A program made the position numbers and the translations under genes. Positions 50,603 through 64,000 of a stretch of DNA of 64,000 nt are shown one piece after another; the stretch's first letter is position 1; every line of letters starts with the position of its first letter. The DNA is taken from assembly GCA_008360955.1 (NCBI GenBank), contig LUCM01007982.1, forward strand, positions 135,855 to 199,854, read 5' to 3'. The stretch comes from Fasciolopsis buskii (lineage: Eukaryota > Platyhelminthes > Trematoda > Plagiorchiida > Fasciolidae). A model generated the notes under the pieces. The model did not search any database and had not been told where the DNA came from. It was given only the letters and a program-made list of their open reading frames with translations.

Positions 50603-50893
50603 ATGTGGACGGCTATAAAATCTACCCCGAGCTTGGGAAAACACGAAAAGGCAGACAGTAAGGAATGTACAACTGTTTCGGTACACACTCCCGGTGAACT
50701 GCTCTTCCGATCTTCACGAAGTCAAATCAGCCAGCAATTATTGATTATCTTGTGCTTCGACAATGCTTTACTAATCGGCAAATGCGAAACGTATCAGCAG
50801 CTACTAAAGAGACTGAATAAAGCCTGTCTTCAAGTAGAAATCCCAAAACTCCCATTTTATTTCATGCAGCTCAGTCACGCTTTGGATGTTTGA
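50603..50893 (+). mobile_element. Possible Gypsy-type LTR retrotransposon reverse transcriptase scrap
   Basis: The frame reads TPGELLFRSSRSQISQQLL, then ILCFDNALLIGKCETYQQLL and KRLNKACLQVEIPKLPFYF. This lines up with the Ty3/Gypsy reverse transcriptase order P-x-x-F-Q-x-x-x-x-x-L, Y-x-D-D-x-L-I-x-x-K, then H-x-x-x-L-x-x-V-x-x-R-L-x-x-A-x-L-x-x-x-x-x-K-C-x-F. The catalytic D-D would be D-N here, so it would be dead. No LTRs, integrase or tRNA primer site was found. The match is by eye and weak. Confidence 0.3.
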
Positions 50894-53299
50894 GATGCTT
50901 CAGGTGGCAATGCGTCTGCGTTGAAAAAATCCCGAAGATTCTCCAGTGCTTTTGCTGAGCCACACTGGATGCGGCAACCGATGTGGCCAAACCTTCACCC
51001 TTGATTTTAACTAGTAGCCATAAGCTTGTTGGACTGCTTTTCTTACGCTAAGGAAACCCGTGTTAGTGATGATTGGCCAGTGGTTTTCAGTCTATTACCT
51101 GCAAACTACATCAAACGGAAAACCTCTAAAGTGACGATGACATTACGCACGCTTCATAAGCAATGAATTCCGTTCTCCTTTTCATTTTTGTTTTGTGGAA
51201 GGATCAATGAATAAAAACTTTGTCTTGATATTATTTTATCTACAATAATTGGTACAATCCAATATGTTAAAATGTCTGAAGGTCCCTAGCGTAATAAGAG
51301 CTTATCACAGTAGCCGCAGCAGACGGCGGTTTGAAATATGCGTTTAAATTTATTTTATTTGATGTAATGCATGCACACGTCCAAATGGATGAAAAGAGCA
51401 GACGTCTCCGGAATCACATCACGTTTTTGCCATTGCCATTCATCTGGCATGAGTGTCCGGTATTCTCGTTTTCGGTCACCCCTGCGTTTGGTACAGTCTC
51501 ATTCGAAACATTATGAGATTACGGGGTTCATGATTCCATCTTTTGAAGTATAAAAATGATTCCTTGCGTTTTATAAATGATGGCTGTTCCAAGTATATAA
51601 TATAGGCCATTCGACCATCTTTTTGTACCTACCTTGATTCTTACACGAACAGACCGAGAAAAAATAATTGGTAATTTATAACTTCTGCATTCATTATGGT
51701 TTATTGATAGTTTGCGATAGTAGATACCATATCAACTTTTATGTACACCAAATAGTCACCAATTCAGGGCCATTCTGTCCCGCTCTCTCCTTGATTCACT
51801 TAGACTCTAAGCGAAGCAAAAAGATGTTAAAAATAACTTTTCTTGGTATTCATAAAACATTTGGATGCGTGTCGCGTAAAGACTGGATTTTTAAAAGAGT
51901 ATGTCGAATGACAGTGAAGTAAACTCACATCATGTCGACGTTTCAAGAACATCAAATAGTATGTATTCGACGGTCACAAAAACAAACACGGGAAAGTTTT
52001 ATGAGTCTTTTATTCTACATTTCTGCGAGCACTCACTGATGACTTAGAGTGTAGATTATGCAATTTGTAACTCACAATATCCAGTACGAAAATGAACATT
52101 TTCATCAGCTTCTTGTTATGTGATGCTCGACTATTCCTCCAGAACCATGCCGATGATAAACTCCTAAAGTACGAATTGTCGGTATGCAAGAACACTTAGA
52201 CATTTGGGACAAGCAAAAAGGTCTGAGATGTAATCCGTCTTTGATGATAGATTGCTTCGGAATTCCAGGATGATCACGCCAACCATCCTTTTCTATCTTT
52301 GCTGTCAACGGCGAAATCTTAACCGCATCTGCAGCGATCCAAACTGTTGTAGTGCTGTGAATAACACAGAACAAACTCACCTATATCTCCTTTCAAATAA
52401 TTTGTAAAAACGAAAACAATAAAATGCGCTACTCCCGGAAGATCAAGTTCCACTTTTTTATTCTCAGTCAGTGGTCCGTTAGAAGTTATATATATACTTG
52501 CCCTGAAGTATTGCGAAATAGGCGTTTACACTTACTACAGTGCTCGCGAAGGTATTTTCAGATCTTTACCCAGGAATCCAAACAGCGAAATGTCGTGATC
52601 GGAAACGATTACCTGTAAGAAGGGGGGTTTCCGTTTCAGGCCTGATTCGTACTGTTGAACTTCAAATGTCGAAAGTGCCACCAGGTTTCCAGCAATCAAA
52701 AACCAGTATCTGGTAATCTGTTTTAGTCAAAAGCTAAAACTTCCAAAAAATATAGGAAATGTTCTAGCAGACAAAAATACCTAACCCATTATTAAATAAG
52801 CACCATCCTTGAATAGTACAACCAAAACGTTTGCATGTTAGGTGAATGTCCTTTCACTGCGGTGCAAAATGCCACCGTAACTGGTTTGATCTTGCTGGAG
52901 TTTATTAAACGCATACGGCGCAAATTTGTACACTTAATGGTTTAAAGAAGTACCGGCCTCGTGTTACAGCCGTGAACAGGCTGCAGTTTTCAAGTAAACG
53001 GTAACTAGTTGGAATGTTGTCTGGTTGTTAGAAGTTATGGTGGTTACCATTGAAGTGGTTTTTAGTAATGTAAAAGCTGCTTCGTCTTTATTTGTTTGTA
53101 TCTTTCAGCATTCACTAGCCTCCTAGATGAATTCACGCTAGCCAAATCTCATTTCGCACTAGCATATGGTGTGGACTAGAAAGATAAGCATTCAGAATTT
53201 CGCTGCTGTCGCTGTTTTGATCTTAACAAACCTTTGGAAAAGTCACGGAAACACGCTACTTCCGGGTGTCAGTTTATTATCCCGAACAGGCAGCAATGA
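50894..53299. other. Intergenic stretch without recognised genes
   Basis: About 2.4 kb with chance-length open frames on both strands and nothing else recognised. Confidence 0.5.
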
Positions 53300-53430
53300 A
53301 AAGGTCAAAATGTCGATGCTTTAACCCTGAAGCTCATGAATTCCAATTTTCTAACAGTCGGTCAATTCGCACCACTACGCAGCCGCCGGTTGGTTACGGC
53401 CCTCTCTCCGAAATCATGCATACCGTCTGT
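53300..53430 (+). repeat. Very degraded SINE-like copy
   Basis: TTAACCCTGAAGCTCATGAATTCC (53321-53344) resembles the central part of the SINE-like copy near 21.25 kb. Downstream GGCCCTCTCTCCGAAATCATG resembles the body of the copy at 40.5 kb (GGCCCTCTTCCTGAAAAATG). No proper A or B box survives. Confidence 0.25.
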
Positions 53431-56400
53431 AGAACAGCATGAAAGAAAAAAATGTAAACCCAATTGAAAAAGAACAAAACTAACTTTCTGCGGATTTGGG
53501 TGAGTCCTGTTGATTAGAAAACTCGTTCGTTTCAAGGCAAACCGTTAGAAAATTAGGTTTGGAGGATAAATATCATCACTACTTCTGTACTGACTTATTA
53601 AAAAGATATTTTAGTTCCTTCAGAAGTCTTTTCTGAGATATGTTGGTAAATTATTCACGGATTTAAAAAGCTTTTTTGCAAGCTTTGTGAGTGAAAATTA
53701 TCGACATTATCTAAAGCACATTTTTGTCGTGTCGTTATTTCTCTTTTTCTGTTGCTAAACAAAGAAATGTTACAAACAAACCGGGTGTTCTCTTGGGGTT
53801 AATCAAAGAGACAAAAAATTAGTAACTTTCTAAATGTTTGTATTCTCAAAGAAACAGATAACGCTCATTTGCCTCACTTGCACAATCTACATTTCAACTG
53901 TCTTTTCCAGTGCCGTCAGAGATGAAATTTTGCGTTGGACTGAGCCAGTTTACCTTTTTGACTTAAAAAATTAATTGATTTCTCCACAAACCAGAACCGC
54001 ACAAAGTTCCGCCCAAAATAGATATGTCCCTGAGTCCAATTGCAGTCCTTTCACGAACTCACCTGCAAGTCGGCAACTGTGAGTTCTGAATGATTCTGTG
54101 GGAAATAGGCATTAATACAGGATGCACCTGCATTCCTTTGGAGCAAAATTAACGAAGAAAAGCAGATAAATAGAAATCAATGTACTTGAACCCCTACATA
54201 GAGGTTTTGAAACAGTCCAGGTAGCGACTAAAATCAGCACTATTTAAACATTTATCTATCCTTGCTTTTCATAACCACTGGTCTTGGCAGGTGACAAGTG
54301 GGCTCTTGTTTGTATGACTCGTGGCGTTTTTATGGAATAACTTAACTGTATTTTAAAAAAATCAGTGGAAAACAGTTCAAAGTTAATATAACGAACAACT
54401 GATTCCCATACGGAACCTTCTCTTCTCGCTTTCCAAGAACACAACCAGCGTTTTTCCGATGCTTTTCTGACCATATCATGTTATTTCATCTCAGCATTTC
54501 GTATGATGCTAGAATCCAGCCTTTGTCTAAACCGTTTTTCGCGTGTTTACCTGTTCACTGAACTGGAATTCCACTCGGGCCAGTTCAGTGGCTCAAGAGT
54601 TTTGTGTGACACATTAGAATCATCAGCTAGTTTGACATCGGTTTTTATCCATTTCGAACGCTAGATTTTTACCTCACAGTTCTTTAACCTGTATCTTTGT
54701 TTAGACTTACAATTTGCTTTCCTCGCCAGATCAGTTGGATTTCTCTTCTGCCCTAGTCAAGTGACCTTCGGCCCTTTGCATCATGCGAAGGTCCTACCAT
54801 ATATACAGACTTGTCTAGATCTGATGTGAATGCGACCGTTTCAGTCTCCGTTTACATTTCCTAATCTCCCATTCGCCAAATGTTCATTTTCCGATATGTC
54901 AATTTCTCTTAATAGGAAAAAGTAACTTGCTCTTGTTCAATTAAAAAATTCCCACTTCTCTCGAGTTGTATTCCCCTTTATCCATTCAAACCATTTAGTA
55001 TTGGTCCATGGTATTCTGGAATTAGGCTACCAATCAAATGAGAGATACGCACGAATGTTATCCGAAAGAAAAGGGTACTATTTAGAATTTTTCACTGAAT
55101 TCCGTATCAGGCGTACAACCTTTGAGGAGCACAGTGACCGGGGGACGGTTCAGGTACGTGTACCAATTTGCGAAACTCACTTCCAATGGTTGGTGGATTT
55201 CTTGAGGCAATCAGTCGTTGAGCTGGAAAAACATTCATTTTAGTAGTATTACCACTAGTCTTCAAGCTTCTCGGAATTGCTGGACTTCCCTCAGTTATAG
55301 CTTGCGGTTTTCAAAACACCATGATCGGAGATTTTGCTTGAAACGTATCACTCCAAAATTTTCTTGAGGTCCAGGATCCCGTAACAGGGTCGATTAAAGT
55401 AGAAAGAACATGGGTTTTTCTTTCTTCCAAAACCTGGATTACCGGGTAATATCATGGAAAATGCAGGAAGTAAATGATCTGAGGCCAATTCACTTTATAA
55501 TGTTCAAAGTTCACCGCGCTCAAAGAATAAGGTTTAATTTACTGCCTGTGTCTTTTTGGTCAACAGCATGAAGCTGTGAATTTGTCCCAGACTGAGGAGA
55601 AGCGGGAGTCAAGACCATCTTTGTTTGATCCCTGTCGCATTATAGGTTGGAGCCGATTAAATGAGAAGTAGCAAACCTCAGAGATCTCGAGCAAATCCTC
55701 TTGGAATGGAGCCCAGGAGTACAAATCGTCTTTCTCCTTGAAGATGGAAACAGAAATAGTTATGAAATATTTAAAGTACACGGCGAAAAACCTGAATAAT
55801 GGTTTATTTCTCCCGTCTGTTCAGCTGTCGTACTCCTAATCAAAGGATTCTCTGGGCATTTAACGAACAGATTTCCAGTAGAAAAAAAAACACTTCGGAG
55901 ATCAATCAGCCAGCGGTATCTGTGAAACTGAGAAAATACTTCAATGAAACTATCGTTTTTCGATTTTGAAACAAATTCATTCAACGTGTTTGATGTTTTT
56001 TATAAAAGCTTGAATCATCAATCATTCATTATTGACGCCCTCACTGAAACTGAATTGTTCGCTTCCCTTAGAATGGTGGAGTATTTTTAAAGGGTCTCAA
56101 AGAGGCCTGTAATTTAATTGCTTTTTGATGTTCTAACGGAATTTGCCCATCGAGCCGTGACAATAACCTATCGTCTGATAATTTTCGGTGGCTTGTGATC
56201 CCACTCATATTTTAAGTATATTCTGTGTTTCGTTGGGAACTCGTATAACAGTCGTTCATACATTTGGTTGCTGAAATCGTAAGGATTTTAAATCACTGGT
56301 CCAAATGACCGAATTCCGTTGTCTTTCCAATGGTGGAACTAAATAGCTAAATTCAACAACAATGCCCCAGGGTAGATAATGAAGCATGTGGTTTCGTGAC

Positions 56401-59400
56401 CATTATCTGCATCTTGAACCAGTAAAACACCGTCCAGGCTGTCTTCGGGAGCGTGATAAACTGTCGACTGCAACTGCTGAACCGTAAATCCACTCATGAA
56501 ACTAGCGCATCACCCTAGCGTGGTGGCCCACCCCGCGGAAACTCATCCCTAGTCACCCCTAGTTTTCAGTCATTCAATTCATTTCCGTACTATTAACGTT
56601 GACTTACCTAACCAGTAGTGATTTTTACGGCATGGATTTTCAGATCTCGGCATTCCGATTGTAGACCAAGTCATTTTCACTTCTGCAAGCACCTTATGAG
56701 CTCATAAGGACAGATAAATCTACTGCACGCCGGGCTGTGAGGTGCAGATGTATCTCGAAATCCCAGTGCGAACACTTCGATTAGATTGGTAGTCAAACAG
56801 CGCCAAAAGTATGCACGCTGGAACCAACTTTGCACATTATGACTGATAGAGATTTCGGAATCACTCTGCTACTCGTTGGTTCCTGGTTGTGTAAGGAACT
56901 GGTAGAAACATGGTAATACACGAGGAATTATTTTTGATTACAACTTCACGCATACTTTCCATGTGAATTCAGGCTGTTAATCTGTTGCTTCAAAAACGGT
57001 GGAATTCATTGTAACCTTACTTTCTGATCGCATAATTTGCTCTCCAAACCCCACAATGGGCTACAAAAGTTGTATTGTACTCTTCATTAATATTGTATTT
57101 GGTGTCGGGGTTAATGCATGCAGACATCTTATTGGGAAAGTCGACCGCATGCGACTGCTGATATTATGCAAGGGATTTTTAGCTGTAATAGAAAAGTAGA
57201 TAGGTTTATTCCCAAACCTATTTTATAGGCACGACAAGTGGACCATATGCTACTCACTATAGACTTTGTATATCCTGCCAGAATTTTTAGTCCTTTTAAC
57301 CTGTCCACCCCGAACAGTCATATTCCTGTAAGGCTGAGGTCAATAACTGGCGTACCGTTTCAAGCGTCAAACTTATTAAACCATTCATAGGGACCATACA
57401 GCATTCTATCAACAGAAAAACAACGCGGGGTGATCAGTATTTAAAAGTCACCTCGACGGGTTTAAACAGTGATTGCAGAAAACTCTTGATCATTGTCCCG
57501 GAAATGTTTGCTCGCACAACACTCCTAACCGGCAAAAACCTTCCTTTCTACCACACCAGTGGACAGAAGTAAAGCACCGAAATTCATCGATCTTCGGGTT
57601 TGACAAAAGTAACTCGGGAATTCGTCTGCATTTAGTTTACCTTTGCCATGCAATTTTCTAAAATGTACGCCACGAACCCAGTTTCGGCTTTGCACTGCAC
57701 AATCCCTGTGGCACTGTTTCACATCCCTCCGGCCACCGGAAAGATTAGTTTGAACCAGCGTGAACCTAGTCATGTCTGATATAAGAGACCTGCAATTAGG
57801 GTAACACCTACAGTAAGGGGACACACCGAAGGTTATCAGAATGGAACATGCCTTCAGGCAACTGAGTACGCATTTGTGGCACAAAACCTGATAGATACCC
57901 TGACTGCAATTCACGGACATCGATGGCAAAATGCCTAATGTCAATTAAAGACATGTTTGATCCGTATGACTTTTCAAACCTTTGTCAAGCAGTAACACAT
58001 TCGTAAAGTTTGGAAACTGCATAACTACGGAAAATTAATTCTTACCGGAAAAAAAATCTTTGGCATTTGTTTCCGGGACCTGACAAACTTCCATCTCAAA
58101 ATTGTGCTACCATGTGCATTATTCTTTTGGTGCACCTTCATAACACATTGGATATTGGGATATTTAGGAGCTAAGAGTGAATTGTATCAAGTTAGAATAT
58201 GATTTTAGGACTACCTAGAAGAGAGATATAGTGAAAATGCCCATTGACATAGTGCCACTTCACCGTGACCACTGGTCATCCTGAGATTTTTGAAGACCAG
58301 AAGGAAAAACGGTTGATTAATGCTTCGTGCTACGGGTTTTGAGAAAAGAAACCGTAAGATCATTTGTCAGCAACACAAAAAGTTGTTTTCTCCGCAGAAA
58401 ATGAACGATGGAGTCATCTTTAAAACTGGTGTGATTTAAAGGAATTTAAATATGCTCATTCATAATCAACATACCCTTATTCCAGGAATAATGAACCCTA
58501 GCACATGTTCATGGCGCTAACTGACCCAGTTCCTTCCATCAAGAAGTAAATTAGTCAAGAATAATATTGAAATTGAACATACGAAGTTTTAGTGTTTCGG
58601 TTGTGATTATATGTAGGTGAGTATGTTGTTACGTTAAAGAAATCGTGTCCATTGACAGGCAATAAAAACTTGACTAGGACAAAAAATATGATGCTCTACC
58701 TGGGGTCATACCGAAGACCGAGCATTGATACAGCGAGTGTCTAGGTCGTGGAAATAGGAAAACGGATGTATAGAGCACGATCAAATAGGAAGGGGCGTAA
58801 CGGGACTGGGGCGGTGACACTAAGTGAATCAAAGATGGATTGAATATAATGAAATTACAGGAAATTAAATGAGGAAGGAAATTCAGATTCTGACAGTAGC
58901 AACGGCACGGAGAAACAACTTATTGGCTATGGAAGTAGAGGCGTTCAAATGAGCCGATAAATGTGGAGTCCTTTTTATCCAAGAGATCCGGTGAAACAAT
59001 AAGAATTTTGCAAATGCCAGGAACGGAGCATAGCAGAACTGAATTTTTGTTCTAAGTAAAAATTTCAACCTGTGATCGAAGCTGAAGATACTAGTAGTAT
59101 GCATGCCTTTGCATTAACAGGGAGGACTGAAAAATCAATCTCTGTTTGGTTGCACCCCAAGGATAAAAAATCTAACAATGCTGACAGGCTTAATTTCTAG
59201 ATAATTAAAAAGTATATATTGAGCAAGTGCCTTATTTAATAGGATCGTCTTCAGTGATCCCGTGGCGGTCAGGCATGTGACGAAAATGTCATGGAAGGCA
59301 GATAGTTTCGTAGTGTTTTTGGCATGTGAAAGTATTCAGCGCGATCTGTTTTGATTTCTGTGGGAATGCTTGACCCAGCCAATGCGCAAAAACAAATGGG

Positions 59401-62400
59401 TTTGATCCTTTTTAATGACATGGGAATACCCTCACGATCATTCTGTCGCTCTGAAGCTTCAAAACCAACCCATTAGAGACAATTTTACCGGCGTAAAACA
59501 ACTGTAGCTCTTCTTGTCAAGCCTGTCTTGATTGGACTTTCACGATCTTGTTAAGTACTGTGCAAAAATCACTAATGTCTTGCGCTTGACGATCACTGTA
59601 TTGTCCAAGTGAACATTCAAATCTCAATTTCCGTACTTTCACTGCACGAAAATTGGACTGTAAAAATCAGCTTAAGTACCACTGGGTTTGGTACGCGGGA
59701 AATAAACTCGAAAAAAGTGGATCACTTCTTGAACAACGGACAGGTTTATGTTGCCTAGTATTGGTGTTAAACTTTTTCCCATCGGGATAGACACAGATTA
59801 CCATGCACAATGCCAAAGCAAATTACTGATGTCTCACAAGAATAAACAATAGAGATTATCTCAACGGATTTGAAAATGCGTTGGTCCTACCTTAGGTTTA
59901 TGTTTTCCTTAGATTTATGATCGCTCTGGGTTTGAGATCTAAATCACAAGCGTTCCCATACTAGTCAATGTGTGGTTACTATTGGAGGTGAAATGAAATG
60001 GAACAAAATAAAACCAAATAAAGAGAAATTTGTTTTCAAAAATGAAGAATAGCCATACCGGATATTAGGGAAGGATACCTACTTTCGTTAACCTGTTGAC
60101 CAGTAGATTTGATTTTCCTGTTTCATCCTGAGGAATAGATCACATAAAGAAAACCACTAATGTTCATCGCAGATGGTTGAAATTCAGATCAGTTTTAAGG
60201 TTGCTTCCCATGCCTATAATCGCACTGGCACTGGGACAGTTTGAGAACTTGATTTCGAAATCTGTCGTCGTGGAACAGGCGATCATTTCCAGTTTGTTCA
60301 TAATTTCAAAAGAAACGCACTTGCGACAACATGTTAAAACGAGGAGGGAACCGGCCACAAATGCTGCCTTCAGACTGCATACGACGAACCAGCGTTCCTG
60401 TGAGTAAAACTGAGGTAGCAAAGAGCGGTTCGTTTGCGTGTGCCGATTTGCTTTGTCTGATGATGCAGGCGGTGCCTAACATTCCATACCGTGTGCAACA
60501 GGAGTCCGGAAGCATACATATTTTTCTCATTTCAATGAAGATAAGAAAAGCACTAAGAATCGATTGAACAGAAGATTTTCACTCTGACTCCTCTTCCCAT
60601 GAATGAGTTTCGAGCAAAATAGTAAGAAACGGTGTCCGTTTAGATATTAATAAGGTATATAAACCACATCTTGTGGAGTTTTCCAATGGGGCACTATAAA
60701 ATGGTACCATTAATCACTTCCACAAAATTTTATTTACTTACAAAGCAACGATATACACCTAACGAACACCACTTATATCTGCCAAACGGACTTGTGTTCT
60801 ATTGCCACCTTCTTAAACCGCAGCCAGAATTTTCCTGACTCGTGTGATCTCACGAGCTAACAATGATGAGGCAGGTTGGTAGGTAGGCGTTCACGGGATC
60901 TGCTCATGAGTGGTTGTCTACGATGCTTAATGAGATCAGATCAGGCTGGTACAGTAAACGGTCATCCCATTGGTTTCTGCAAAATCGAGGGAGAACGAAG
61001 GAGATCGTTAATAACGCATGGTGTGAGCAGCATTCATTCCAATTTCATTGCACCGGTTGTTAACTGTAAAAATGTATTACTTTCTCCAAGCTCAGATAGT
61101 ACTACTGACGGAGCATGAGTTCTTTCTCGTTTTCATCAGTATGTTTTTCTTTGCCCACCGTAGCTACTGCCTGCTTCCCACGTATGACTCTAGGGACCAT
61201 CAGTAACGTGGTTTCGAATTTATAAGGAACTTGTGCTCAGTGTGATCATTCAGGTTTGATATGAACTTAGACATTATAAAAATAAGATCAAAATGAACAG
61301 TCACAAATTACACTCTTGGCCAAATCTGGCTTTGGCACAGACTGACAAGAAATTAGTATTCACTGATGACCATCTCAGCCAAGGTCAGCCAGCTATAGCC
61401 GACTGGCCTTACCAGTAGGAATACTGAGTCTGTTGAATGTTCATCTATCTTCCCGGGATAATCCCACATTTGGCAAAACTTCTGCGTTAATTATTTTCCT
61501 AGAGGCTATAACAAAGTCCATTTCATAAGGAGCGAAGTAAATGCGCCAGTTTTTATTGTTAATTTGTATACAATTCTTAGGTACTTGTAAATTAAAATCA
61601 GAATAATAGTCTGTGGATAGATGACTAACAGAAGCTACTATTTCGGACTCCGATGAAATTGGGAGAGCATGAAGCAAATAGTTATGAAAAATACAATTTA
61701 TTCGGCTAAGTTGTAATAGGATTTCTATATTTCTGCCAAGCATAGCTCCAACTTAGGATTTGATTGTGTCTGTCTGAATCACGTTAACAAACTTTACAAA
61801 TAAGTGGCATACACATTTTAGTGATTTATTCACCTCTTCAGTCAGTAATTATGATTAAATTCACACAACCGGACTAGCTGCTGGTCGATAATAAACGAAC
61901 TGACCAAAGTATTTGACAACTTGGAACGAATCAAACAGCAGTCCATCTATAGGACGAACTTATGATTATAAAAGAACTGTTTAATTCATTCGAGGCTAAT
62001 TCCGCAGCTTGGTGGTATTTCGTTTCTATTTGCATCTGCCCATTGGTAACTGACAGATTGTGGAAAACAGACCTAGCTGCTTTTTCTACGCTGGTCAAAA
62101 CAGGCATGTGACCATTTTTAATTTTGGTCTACCATACTTAATCAAACTGTTCGATCCACCGGTCACAATCGCCCATATCCAACGCCTGCCCCCGGATGGA
62201 TCTCTACTTGGGTTGCGACAATTTTACAGTAATGAAATCGTTTGAAGTTATAACAGAAGCACAAATTTGCAGACATGCGGCAGTGAGTTTCTCGGAGCCT
62301 GCTGTGCTTAAATATTGGTTGTCCGGGTATGCAAGGACCCCCCACCCCACAGCGACATGGGTGATGCGAATAATGGACAAGTTAGTTAGTTTGTTGAACG

Positions 62401-62999
62401 GCAGAATAAAACCGATGCAAATGCTCAACTGCTTGATTCAATCGTTCCGAGATGACATTGGAAACAAAATTTCTTTCTGAGCCCGTGTGTGGATGCGCTT
62501 ATGTGGATGCCTTGATGTGTGAAGTCTGAGTTCGCTCCGCACTCTTACTTTCGTGTGTGTTTGTGCCCGTAAGTGTACGCATGACTAAGGTGGAACGCAT
62601 GGAAGAATGTACAGCAGGTGTACGCGGGGACATTTCCGCTGATAAAGGAACAGATTGTGATTGACGGCAAATCAGGATGCGTTGCCGTTTCATTGCTTCA
62701 GTTTGTTATCCACTGGATGTTACTCGCGCACAAATGTTTGCGTGCAGTCGCAAAACTGGGAAGATTTATGGAAATAAAAATTAACAGCAGGTGAAAATTA
62801 TAATGAATTTTTATTCTTCGTCAGAAAGTGTTTAATTTACAAAACAATCGTTTCTCGGTTAGCAGCTAAATTTTTGCTCTGGACATCGAACCAACATGAC
62901 GCCTTGTGATCCTGTCATACTGTTATAATTATGATACAAATTCTTTTACTAATCAACTCTGTCCAGTTGTTTGCTTGTTCATTGACAAAAAAATAAAGA
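53431..62999. other. Intergenic stretch without recognised genes
   Basis: About 9.6 kb of AT-rich DNA. The frame 55001-55243 (RYARMLSERKGYYLEFFTEF, 80 codons) has a charged, protein-like composition but no known relative and no splice context that I trust. The frames at 57525-57944 (-) and 60164-60567 (both strands) look like chance overlaps. Confidence 0.45.
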
Positions 63000-63184
63000 C
63001 TGAGCGAATGAATCATTGGGCGAGTAATTCGTTGAAACCGGTGGGTGAGTGAGCGAGTGGCTGACCATTGGGTAGTTGATCGGCTGCCTGATTTGCTGAC
63101 TGGTTGACTGATTGATTAATTGACTGATTCACTGATTAGTTGATTGATTATTCGGTTGAACGAATGGGTGGGTGCGTGCATGAG
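63000..63184. repeat. Degenerate (TGAN)n tetranucleotide array
   Basis: About 185 bp built mostly from TGAT, TGAC, TGAG and related four-base units, for example TGACTGATTGATTAATTGAC around 63105. The period of four is clear, but copies differ. It does not code for anything I recognise. Confidence 0.75.
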
Positions 63185-64000
63185 TTCACTAAATGCCTCA
63201 AATTTCAAGGCTCAGCTAATGATAGGCTAACGGTGGCCCGGTACATATGCATCTTCAACAGAAACTTCGGCTGACAAAATTATAAAAGAATCCAACACAA
63301 CAGAGTCAGACAGACTTAAACAGGATGAACTTTGCATTTCGCAAACTATCTTTAGATTCAGTTGCTTATTTTGTCTATGTAGTTTTCTGAAAATTTGCAC
63401 AGATATTGTGTTCTGTACTCAGACCGAGTAATAAAAAACAGTGGTTACAGTTAAACAGATGTCTGTCAGAATGTATTTTTACTGATGACACACTTTCGCG
63501 ACTGCGGGTTTTGCGCTGGCAGTGCGTTGCCATGGCGGTCGTTATTAAGGATTCCTTCGAACTGACGCTGTAGCACCGTCGACATCCAAAACTAATTTCA
63601 GTCGCTGAGGTGTACAAAATTATCAGGTTAATCGAAGCAAAATCCCACAAATCTACGACAGGTATGCAAAACATAAAAGTCTCCAGTAACACTTTACCCA
63701 AATCCTGTCGGAACACAAAATCCTCCATGGGAATTTCAAGACAGCTTGACATTGGATTTTCCGCAAAATAGCTACCTCCACGGTTAAACATTTTTATCTC
63801 ACCAGATAAATTGATCCCATTTCTTTTTGACTCTGTATATAAACGGCAGTGGGATTGTTCTTCGTAGTTTGTATGTTTGCTGTATGTAATCAGATTTTAA
63901 CATTCAGAAGTTTATTTATTTATGGAATCGAACTGTCAAGCAGAGCCACTTGTCATAACCACTAATAATATCGGAGGTTTACCATTCACGTCCAAGCATG
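63185..64000. other. Right end of window, no recognised gene
   Basis: A - strand frame of 138 codons (63791 to 63375) contains MEDFVFRQDLGKVLLETFMF, but I do not recognise it and its length is near the chance limit. On the + strand GTATATAAACGG near 63835-63846 resembles a TATA box, with no supported gene downstream inside the window. Confidence 0.35.

Noticed and set aside
57525..57944. 139-codon - strand frame
   Set aside because: It looks like a chance frame, with no domain I recognise and an overlapping frame on the other strand.
63375..63791. 138-codon - strand frame considered as an exon
   Set aside because: Only a short part looks protein-like. No family match and no clear splice sites.

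Overview
The window looks like a piece of a large-intron, repeat-rich invertebrate genome, most likely a parasitic flatworm (trematode). I infer this from AT-rich non-coding DNA, introns of 1.3 to 8.8 kb, decayed non-LTR retrotransposons and tRNA-derived SINEs, and a C-terminally divergent class C receptor. The species cannot be fixed from sequence alone.

Only one gene is identified with confidence. The left third (1562-23217, + strand) carries the last five recognisable coding exons of a metabotropic glutamate receptor (mGluR): the end of the ligand-binding domain, a nine-cysteine NCD3G domain, TM1-TM6, TM7 plus the proximal tail, and a long C-terminal tail ending at a TGA. The five exons sum to 2084 nt. 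After the two bases that complete a codon begun upstream, they give 693 residues and a stop, so every splice phase agrees. The TM core is closest by eye to group II (mGluR2/3-like) receptors. The start of the gene lies off the left edge. Two splice sites are unusual: a GC-AG intron after TM6, and two competing acceptor AGs in front of the cysteine-rich exon.

From 23.2 to 64 kb no host gene is recognised. Most of the recognisable content is mobile-element debris. It includes a large imperfect inverted repeat at 27.0-28.4 kb; decayed CR1/Jockey-type LINE fragments at 28.9-33.9 kb on the + strand, interrupted by a 658-base assembly gap (30954-31611); a palindromic hairpin/MITE-like element at 37.1 kb; a LINE reverse transcriptase scrap on the - strand at 44.6-44.8 kb; a possible Gypsy-type reverse transcriptase scrap at 50.6-50.9 kb; tRNA-derived SINE-like copies; and a degenerate (TGAN)n array at 63.0 kb. 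Most other open frames are of a length expected by chance in about 40% GC DNA. A few protein-like ones are noted at low confidence. No rRNA gene, convincing functional tRNA, CRISPR array or prokaryotic operon is visible.
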